From Blasia pusilla (lineage: Eukaryota > Marchantiophyta > Marchantiopsida > Blasiales), in NCBI GenBank assembly GCA_050084515.1, contig CM114271.1:23560001-23624000 (forward strand): a DNA stretch of 64,000 nt, in the 5' to 3' direction. The notes under the pieces are model-generated. The model made no database searches, was not told where the DNA came from, and saw only the letters and a program-made list of their open reading frames with translations. The first letter of the stretch is position 1. The number at the start of each line of letters is the position of its first letter. The position numbers and the translations under genes were made by a program. Of the stretch, positions 55,201-64,000 are shown piece after piece.

Positions 55201-58200
55201 AATCCTTTCCTTTGGTGCGATTTTGCGCCTCACGGAATACTTGCTTCAAAGCACGATCCACTTGGTCTGAACGGGCACAATAAATTGGCATGACCGGTTC
55301 CTGGTTGAAGTGCTGTATATTCACAAGACCGTATCGCAAGTACAAGTCATGTAAGACGAAGATAGCTTAGATATTGCGACCATGGAAATTCACACACGAT
55401 AGCCCAGCACGGCTCAGATTTCTGGGCAAAAGGACGGCCAATCATTGAGTCCTGCAGTCAAACATACCATGCCAGAGGTTGAGCACATCTGGGCTAGCTC
55501 CATGCAGAATGCTTTGGCCACAGGCTCAAGCACGTTCCGTGAAAAGTTGATGCAAGCCCAATAGTTTACAATCCCGCCGTTCACCATTTTCTGCAAAAAT
55601 TGTCCATCCACTTAAGTTACAACAGTGCCTTCTTTCACTGATTCGTGCAGCAAGGTGAGCAAGCAAGATGTAAAAACCTAACAAAACTCTGGCATTTTCT
55701 AGATTTCTATTGGAGAGTTCATGTGGAAGGGCATGACCATATTCCTTGCATACCTTATTCATCATATTCCACTGGCCAACTTGAGGGAGGCAGTCTTTCT
55801 CACGACCAGTATCGTGGTATTTCAACTGAAAGGTACAGCGAAATTTTCACGAGTTACTATTTTACAACAGCCAGTGTCAAGGCACATGGTCCAATGAGAC
55901 ACAAAACTGACGTTTCACACGTAGGCGTCGGCATGTATGTACAGGAGTTGGTAGGGGACTTGACAAACCCTTGGGGCAGGCAGTATCCGCGCTTCGACTT
56001 GGGCAAGCTTGTTACTGATACGAATTCCGAACTCTTGAGCATAGGGATCTTGGGCGTATGCATTGTGGTACACAGTCTGCCAGAAGGAAATCAATTAAAA
56101 GAAAACCAAGTGAGTAGAACAAAATTACCTACATTCAAAGCTGGTGCCTCCAGTGGATCAGGTTTCAAATTGCGTGGGAACATGATAAATCAAAATCAGG
56201 TAAATTACTTTGGTAATCCATAGGTGGAAGCTTCTGTGCTACATGGAGCTACCAAGGCACAAAAGAATTCCAGACCTGCAAGATGTCAGCTTCGCGATCT
56301 CTGGGACGCTGGCAAGTGACCTTCAAAAGAGCTGTGATTTGGCGCTCATTCAATCGCTTTGAGAAACGTTGGCCCTCCACAATTTTGCAAACCTATAAAC
56401 CGACTCTCATTAAATTAGACAAAGGCTCCGATACCATCACCAAGTACAGGTTCGCAGAGATGTAGTGAGGAATAGGTAGGGGTATCTACCTCCATCGGCA
56501 AGTAGTTAGGACGATCCCGGTTCCCTACTTGCAAGCAAGGTAAGGCGGGGTTACGGATAGTATATTGATACGTTTCCCGGAAGTAATCAGTCACTGATTT
56601 CAGCGTTCCTCTTTCATCAACAGGGAATCTGCGAAGGGATTAAATCAGTAAGCTCATGAACTGAACGATCTCGTAGATTTGAGAAAGCATAGATCGATAA
56701 CGGAATTACTTTAGGCTACTAACGTCCTTCGACTTTGCTGAGTAGAGGAACATACGAGAGATCACTCGTGGGCTGAGGTGTAAGTCCTGTTATCCGATAC
56801 TTCCTGCGCATCGTGCCACGGTGTGTAACTTCTACTTTGACACCACGTAAGGCCTTCTTGATCTGCAGCAACAAGGCTCTTAGAACAGTCAAAATAAACC
56901 AACGGAAACAAACAAGAGGTCCGGATGCTGAAGATTCTCACCTTCACACGATCTTGGTCAGATAGCTGCCTGATAACGTCCTTGCCCAGAAGTTGAGCAA
57001 CAAACTCCGTAACTGGCAGTGGCTCTATAAATGCCGTTGAAGACATGTCTGAAAAATTGCACACAATTCAATAAGGAGAATCAAGGTAGACTCAGGGAAG
57101 GTAGCAATATTAAAACGATTCCCTGTAAGGGTCTTTGCACCCACCGATGTTGAGGGATAGACCCATTTGAGTTGGCCTAATACTCTGGTAAAACCCTCTC
57201 CAACTTTCCAAACCGTCCCCGAGAGACTGCTTATTTCCCAAGTCAGGGGAGTAAAAAGAGCGTCCCACGGGACAATATCTGCAATCAGTGCACATTGAAA
57301 GCTTAGTGGTGATAGACAATGCAGGAAAATTATAATACTCCATGGCCATACTTCTGCAAATATTTCAGAGCACACAAGAGCCTTAGGTGGCAGGCTCCGT
57401 TCCAGGGTAAAACGACGTTTCCCTAGGCTCCATTAAATGCTCCCTAAGCCCACAATTCACACCATAGAACCAAACGTCCCCATCGGATTCAACGGGATCG
57501 TTTACGATGACACCAACCTGGGCGACAAATCCAATGCTCATCAGGAGGGTCGAGATAACGAGTGAACTGCAGTGAAGTTGGACAAAAAGAACGTACCTGT
57601 GGGTCGGCAGCTCGCGTAAAACAATATCTAGAACCTGCAGAGCTTCCTGGGGTGCATCCGCTTGGTGTCCTTTCAAGAACTCCCCAAGATGATGTAAATC
57701 CGCACGGGCGGCAAACTTGATCACTACCTTGAACGATCTCTCCCTCCTGCTTGCAAAATTGAGGGAATAATGTGGACGTTATGAGCCATCTAGACAACAT
57801 TTCCTCCAAAATTCGAGATACTATCATCTGGTTTGGACAATAGTTCTATTGAACAGAATCACCGAAGCGAAAAAGTGAACCACGGATTTGTCAAGCGTTG
57901 TATGTCCGAGCCGAACCTGAGGCTATGTCAAAGTAGAAATCTAACCTGGGTGTGTTGCTGCCGTCATCCTCATCCAGCAGATTGATCTGGAACTCTTTGC
58001 TTTGAAAAGGAAGTGGGCCTGCAGTATATAGACTCTTACGGCCATCGTAGGCCGGAAGTCTGCGACCTAAATCCTTTTCTCGGTAAAGCTTGACTAGCTG
58101 CTCCATCACCGCTCTGTTAACACCCCGGGATGTAACTTCAGGTGTGATTGCCACCTGTAAGACGATGAAGTGAGAATCGTGACAAACTCAAAGATTTCCG

Positions 58201-59086
58201 CAAGGATAACCTGTGCAGATGGGAAGATTTGACTGTCAAAGTCACGCCTTAGTGATAAATACGTAAAACGTAACACAGGGGAGATCCATCAATCCAGCAA
58301 AACCGTTTAGAGACGCGTTATTCTTACATCATATTGATGCAGGTCCTTGTCTGGCAGCTCAGCGAAGAAGTGATTAGCCTTTACTATGCACTTCTGTCCA
58401 GTCTGTCCCTTGCCCGGACGCAGAGGAAATCTTAAGGCCCTGCTCGAAACTGGAGGCCCTTGCCTGATTGGGGAAGACGGCCCTGGTTCCTCAACATATG
58501 CGGGATCAGCAACACTTAATTTACCGAAGGATTTGGAAACTTCTCCCGCAACGGCAGGAACAGGGTGTGTGGAGGGAGCTGTCGCTGTAAATTGGGGTCC
58601 TGAAAGTGCTGGCCCCGCTACTTCCCCACGCCCAAGCTGTGGGTATTGCTCCGCGGGTGTTAGGGGTGGGTACGCGGGAGGAGCCTGTACAGGCCCGGGG
58701 AATTGCACACCGGGAGGCCCCGAATACGAGCTTTGTGAGCCCCGTCCTGACGGGGCTCCGGGGGCAGAACCTGAATGTGGAGCTGAAGGCGCACCCTGAA
58801 ATGAAGGCCCTCTCCCTTCACGGCCTCGTCCCCGACCTCCGCTCTCTCTACCTCGTCCACGGCCCCTACCTTGGCCAACTCCTTGACCGCTTGCCGTCAC
58901 TTGAGGCGCCGATGTAGAACCTCTACTCTGGCCTCCACCTTCATCCCGCACCTGTGGAGCAGGCTCCTTGAGAGGTGCGGAGGTAACTGGTGGTGGTGCG
59001 ACGGTAGGTTGCTGAGAAGATGACGCCTGTGAAGCCGCCTGTGAAGCCTCTTCGAGTTCCTTGGGCGTTTTACGCCTTCTCGGCAT
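52203..59086 (-). CDS. AGO1-like: Argonaute protein, AGO1-like, 22 exons
   Basis: Small-RNA-guided slicer of the RNA-silencing complex. Exons (minus): 59086-58328, 58154-57946, 57746-57597, 57278-57145, 57048-56942, 56862-56756, 56628-56490, 56392-56276, 56076-55969, 55825-55754, 55590-55468, 55312-55153, 55037-54916, 54742-54605, 54489-54347, 53896-53834 (or 53780-53718), 53535-53472, 53376-53241, 53145-53072, 52942-52848, 52653-52622, 52426-52203. All junctions are GT-AG and the product is 1091 aa. The N-terminus is Gly/Arg-rich (about 65-95), then Pro/Gln-rich. N, PAZ (about 445-575), MID and PIWI domains follow. The DEDH tetrad is present: D799 ([12 protein letters not shown]), E840 (HRQELIQDL), D885 (FYRDGVSEG) and His in PAHYHVLW. 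The C-terminus YMEPEAS matches plant AGO1. A CAG 21 bases before the ATG suggests a 5' UTR intron. It appears intact. Confidence 0.95.
53718..53896 (-). other. Tandemly duplicated 63-bp PIWI exon (16a/16b) in Argonaute
   Basis: Exon 16a (53896-53834) encodes [20 protein letters not shown] and exon 16b (53780-53718) [20 protein letters not shown], each flanked by AG acceptor and GT donor in the same phases. Either one joins exon 15 (...GGMIK) to exon 17 (R-DGVSEG). The intron between them is only 53 bp, short for plant splicing, which would favour using one or the other. Including both keeps frame but would duplicate 21 residues next to the catalytic Asp. Confidence 0.85.
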
Positions 59087-60955
59087 CGTGAACCTTCTCC
59101 CTTAGGCCTGCACGTGTAACAGACAAGCACAGAGCGACGATAATGAGACTAAAATCACCTAGTTCGCGATGAGCGTAACAAGGGGACTAATGAGTATAGA
59201 TGATCAGACGGCAAGTAGGTTCGGAGGACGGCACTTCCTGTCGACAGATGACACTCGTAGCCAAACGCACGGTGGAGATAACTTAACAGTGGGCGCATCT
59301 GTCAATCCACAAATTATTCGAGTGGAATCCAAGTAAGAGACCTTAACGCCAGCAGGATGAGGAAGCCTACGGTGGCGATTCCTCAGCGTGAGAACCACCC
59401 ACAACCCGTTTGATGAGAAGCTTACGACCACGAATCCAATAAAAACCGGTGCGTGGTGGTTAGATCACTCGAAAGCATACAAGACCATCCTAACGCACGA
59501 TAGGGTAAGGAAAACCAAAAATTGCTGAAGTGTAGTCGCAGCATGACAGAAAGAAGAGGGACAGTTAAGAGTCGGAATGGGGTAACGAATGACCAAGAAT
59601 CATCTCTGCGGCGGAGGGGGCGGAGATAATATCGCGCTGACGACCTCACATGCCCCAGACCACTGTTCTTAAGGGATGGTATCGACAGGGAGTACTTCGA
59701 GGAGCCAATCGTCGGAGCGATTGCCTTTCCCGTTCAAGCCTATGTTCGTTTGAGCAAACTAAACTGTTGGTAAAATGAGCCCCAATCAAAACACTTCATG
59801 TGCTCCGAGACCTCAAGAAGCCGTCTTAAAATTTGTCTAGTCTAATTCTACATAAACCACTGTCAACACAGCAGTCTAATAAGGACAGGACATCGTGAGG
59901 TGAGGAACCTGAACTCCCACTATCCACCACTTCAGTCGCTCCAGAGCCATTACGTCGAGAAGGATACCGAGCGGCTAACTGAGTGAGACCTAAGAGTTAC
60001 CTGAAAGCGAGACCCAAAGAAACCCTACCAGATACCTACAGGAGCCCAGGCCACGAATTCCAATTCCGACGCTGCAACTTCAACAGACAAGATCTACGCC
60101 ACAGATCGACAATAAGTATCGAAGGTTCACTCAAAGATACGACACTCAGTGCATTACTCAACAGGTTGCGAGAATACAAAACGAAAAACCATTCGTGCAG
60201 AGGGACAGCACCCCAGACCTGCAGTGGCGACGAAAAACAGCGAAGTGGGCGGGATTGACTTGACTACAGGAGTTAACAGAAGCAGGAGGTAGCGGAGGCA
60301 GACGTGAGACATTCCCACTGAATTATGGCTTGGCAGGGGATTTTTCCGCATAATCTGAAAGGCGCGAAAAAAGAAGACTACTGGGCCGGTGATGAACTTT
60401 AGACATCCTTGATCAGTAGCGTCTCTGATGAGAGGTGGATGACAGCCGTCTGTAGAGAAGGACGCAGTGGGAAATCGGCGGCCTAGCTTCCAATGAGGAA
60501 GACGAAGAAGTCAAGGACATCGGGTGAGGACTAGATTTGACGAAAACCATCATCGCAATGATTGAGGGGGGGCGAAGAGGAGGCCGCACGCGACTATGCA
60601 ATGTCAATGAGTTAAGTGAATCCGGTAGAATCTCCTCTCCGTAAATGGATGATTCCTGGGACAATTACTAGAAAAGATAAGAGTCAAATCTGAACCCTCG
60701 CTCATGACATCCCAATTCATTTCCAGAGTCGGCGATAAGATGATGTGCGGTAGCACTCGAAAAGAAAAGACTGGTTTGACTGAGAAATGGGCACTGCACT
60801 TCTTACGAGAAGAAGCCGATCAACCGTCCCAAAACTAGCGGAGAGGACACGCAAGGAAAATGAAGATTGGAAGGCGGCGTATACGACAAGAACATACGAA
60901 ATGCGATGATTACACGAAGAACTCGAGCTGAAGAGACTGGCATGGAGACCTGCCA
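59087..60955. other. Upstream region of Argonaute (putative 5' UTR and promoter)
   Basis: No other gene recognised. A likely 5' UTR intron acceptor lies just upstream of the ATG (CGTGCAG, near 59114). No TATA box is confidently placed. Confidence 0.4.
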
Positions 60956-63900
60956 ATGCCTAAAAATGTCGCGCAACCCTGTTCGCGTTCACCACTACAC
61001 AAGAGGGAGTATCGCCTAGCCTTACCGCTACTTCACCCCTTCCTGCCTTGCCTGGCTAATCCCTCTCACGCTGAGGCCGTTTCCTCGGCTTTCCGCACCC
61101 CTCGAGTCGCCCCAACCCTGTTGAACGAACCAAGACTACAACCAGAAATGTTCGCCCTTCTTCTCGCTGCGCTTGATCTCTTTCCACCTTCGCTTCGTCC
61201 TTGAACCTCTCCGCTCTACTACACAAGCTGAGTTTCATCCAGCATCACCCGGATCATCAGCGCCGCGTGTCTCGACGAAGAAAATGGACGAATCTCGGAC
61301 CTCTCCCCTCCTCTACTCTGTGACAGTCCAGCTCCAGAGAGCGAGGCAGCCCGTCCAAACTCGACTCTACGGTAGACCAAGCAGGAAGGTCAAGCAAGCA
61401 AACACCTCCCCATCCCTACGACGAGCGCCTTGGGTCGCCTGTCATAACACTCTGCATTCCTCTACTCTCTGCCGTCGCGCTCCCTACAGTACAGAGCCCG
61501 GACCGCTCTCGTCGTTTCCCTGCTTGGAACACACTCTCCTCACCACGAAGCGCGCGAAGATTAGTTTAAGATAGTTATTTATCCGACGGCAACCGGTTCA
61601 TATCCTTAACTCTACTTACGGCACATTTGACGCGATCATTTAGAACTCATTTCGGCTGTGCCTTTAACGCCGCCTCCTCAGCCCCCACCCCTTGAATGCG
61701 AGTCCTGCGCTACATTCACGACTCATCCTCTCGCACAATCTCATTCCAGCAGACCACTCGGCGCTGTGGAGCCTTCCCGACGCTAGATTTGACCCCTCCC
61801 CTGTCAGTTTTACCGGCCTCCTTTTTCGGCACCGGCGGAATCGCGCCACTTTAGAGCGGTCTGACTCAGCCAGGCTCCTCCTCCCACCAAGTATTGTGTG
61901 AATGTGAGCACAGTTAGGGTTAGGGCATCAGCGCAGTCGGTATGCGGTGAAGCCCCTGGAAGCGTGAATAGTGACGCTCTCCCCCACGTGCACGTATGAC
62001 TGCTTCGTATGGTCATGGATGGATCCATGGATAGCAGGATGGTCCTACGCCAGCTCACCCGGGATTCCACTCCTGAACTGGGTCGAAAGCATCAGGACCG
62101 GCCTGCAACAGAACGACCGGGAAACCGGCCGAGATTCTACCGGCACGGTCGCGCAATCCACCGACCGGCGTAACGTCAACCTCCGTAGCTAGTCACGGCA
62201 CCCGCGAGCCGACTGATGGTGGACTCGGATGCCCTAAAGAACGCACCCGGCAGGCGGCCGTCCAGCCAGGTGGCGCTGCGGCCGCCGAGCCGCCGGGCGC
62301 CGCAAAAGTATCGCGTCCGACTTGTTTTGAACAGTTCGGGTCCCGGCTGCTCTCTTTCTTTCTGTTCGGGTGGCCATGCAAACGGCAAGAATCGCTAGCT
62401 TCTCCGTCACCCTCCTATCCATACTAGTATTCGTAAATCCTACCACGATACCTTACTTTCCTCTCGGCGGAGAAGCGTAGCCTAACGCCGTAGAGCATAT
62501 CCTCTCGGCACCCGTGTCGGGATTATGTCGCCGAGAAGTGGCTCTCTTCCCGGCATAGTGGCCTTCTCCTGTGCGAGTAGGTATCTGAAAGAACCTTCCG
62601 ATTGTCCATATCCCGAACCGGGTTATAGAGGGTCGGAATGAGTTTCGGGAGGGGCCACATTGCTTTTAATGCGAGGCACGCCCCTTTGTTTCGCGATAAG
62701 TGTGCACGATGGGACGCTCCACCGGAGAGGCTCCGCAACAGCGCCAGCAATTTTATAAATCATAAACTGAACAACGCCCTGGCCCACCGGATTAGCGGGT
62801 CATTTCTAATCCGTGATGAGATAAAAAATAAATATAAGTAATTCAGTTACTCGTGATGGACCCCGGGGCATAATGGGAGACGGGTACTTCGGATGGCACA
62901 TTGGGATTGTCACCTCTCAATTCAGCCATTGAGATTACCGTAGACACTGAGCCCGGTCAGGGCAGCGCAGCGCAGCGCAGGGCAGGGCAGCGACATGGAA
63001 ATATAATTGCCCGAGTAAATAAAATACGGTAAGTGATGGTCATATTTTCTAACATCCACTCCGCCGCATAATAGTCTAGGATCGTCGCTTCCACGCCACT
63101 CCATCACACTCGTGTACCAACTTGTGTGGCTACGCTCGTCCCCTGCGCTGCTATTAACGTTCCCTCGTCTTCTTTCTCTCTCTCTCTCTCTGAAAAAAGA
63201 AACGAACTGCCCTCCCACGTTTCTTACTACCTTCGCCGTCGCCACTCGCCAGCCCTCCAGCCAGTACCTGCGAGAACGAGAGAAACAGTCGTCTCATCCC
63301 ACTTTTGGCACACCCTCTAGCTAGTCTATTAACTGCATTATGAGATGGGGGTGCCTCGTCTCGCGTTGTGTCTTGCGTCGAACCCGTCGCAGACCCGACC
63401 GAGGCGCCCCAGGCGGGCACGCAGGCGAGGGAAGCCTCGGCCCTGCCTTCTTTATTAGCAATTGTACCCTACCTACCACAAGCCGGTCAGAAGCATCTCT
63501 CTGGTCTCGTTATGCAATCCGCATATGTCTCTGTTATCTTTACGCTCGCTCTTGAATGTGGACACACATGCAAGGAGGCTCGTTGGCTTATCGTCCTTGT
63601 ACTTGCCTGCGGTGCGACGCAGCATGACCCTTTCGCTCCCTCCCTCGCTTCCGCGTCTGTCAACAAAGCCATTCCCGCCAAACTTAGTCCCTCTCAGTAT
63701 ACCACTGACCACCGACTTCTGTTACAAAGCCGCCCTTGGGTCGGTTCGGCGTTTGACGCTTCTCCACGGCTGCATGGATCCACACTACCCTGGGGGAGCG
63801 GCTTCGCCTGCTTTTGGTGACACAACCGGTACGACCCGCGCTCGAGCTTGTCGAGACAGCCGTTCCGTCAGGGCATCCGCAACTTTAACGGAGAAAGGGA

Positions 63901-64000
63901 GAAGTACACCACCATCTCCTGAAATTCCCATCCATCTTTCATCCGACCACCATAATCTCCTTCGACGTACGCTCAGCCGACACGGTCCTCCACAGTAGCC
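60956..64000. other. Unassigned intergenic DNA
   Basis: Open stretches on both strands (for example 61173-61574 and 63462-63998) have biased composition, no recognised domain and no exon chain. Two TTAGGG units occur near 61915. A GCAGC/GCAGG short repeat lies at 62959-62990 and a CT microsatellite at about 63172-63191. Confidence 0.4.

Noticed and set aside
61910-61930. Telomeric repeat
   Set aside because: Only two TTAGGG units; not an array.
60956-63998. Several open frames over 100 codons as genes
   Set aside because: Biased composition, overlapping frames on both strands and no domain or splice pattern.

Overview
The window is nuclear DNA of a green-lineage eukaryote, most likely a streptophyte (charophyte alga or early-diverging land plant). 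This rests on two intron-rich host genes with canonical GT-AG introns: an AGO1-type Argonaute in 22 exons, and a 168-aa signal peptidase complex subunit 3 (SPC22/SPCS3) in six exons. They sit among plant-type Ty3/gypsy, Ty1/copia and Helitron elements. The large, decayed and nested repeat load fits a repeat-rich genome such as Chara, but the species is inference. No tRNA, rRNA or CRISPR array was seen.

Layout. 1-9654: element A, a Ty3/gypsy-type retrotransposon (+) whose pol carries an unusual DNMT3-like cytosine-5 DNA methyltransferase between protease and reverse transcriptase, and a PHD finger after integrase. 9657-10274: a second LTR family with three inverted repeats in front of a TATA box. 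10300-14030: repeat relics and two solo LTRs of element A's family, in opposite orientation. 14440-15880: a decayed gag of the same superfamily. About 15.9-21.4 kb: mostly unassigned DNA. 21445-23476: SPC22 (-). 24832-29400: a decayed Helitron (-). 29960-30764 plus 37151-37330: one copia relic (-), split by a young chromodomain-bearing gypsy element (30770-37145, -) flanked by a GCATA target-site duplication. 37411-41133: a palindrome-rich LTR/leader with a gag fragment. 41909-49363: element B (+), a diverged relative of A that also carries the methyltransferase but has lost integrase. 49383-50850: a LINE-like RT pseudogene. 52203-59086: Argonaute (-). 59087-64000: upstream DNA without a recognisable gene.

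The notable system is the A/B family. Two diverged copies share the order gag - protease - DNMT3-like methyltransferase - UAG - RT - RNase H. Copy A continues into integrase and PHD, so it would encode both a DNA-methylation writer and a candidate histone-tail reader. In both copies the methyltransferase/RT junction has an in-frame UAG-CAA-CCA, which matches the tobamovirus-type leaky-stop context, so RT-integrase may be made by stop readthrough. Both copies are now decayed. Most inactivating stops in A's pol are TAG at Gln or Trp positions, as expected from deamination of methylated cytosine. DNMT capture by retrotransposons has, from memory, been reported in dinoflagellates and Klebsormidium; the PHD pairing and the readthrough arrangement look less explored.

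A second notable feature is a tandemly duplicated 63-bp exon in the Argonaute PIWI domain. It is well placed for mutually exclusive splicing next to the catalytic Asp.
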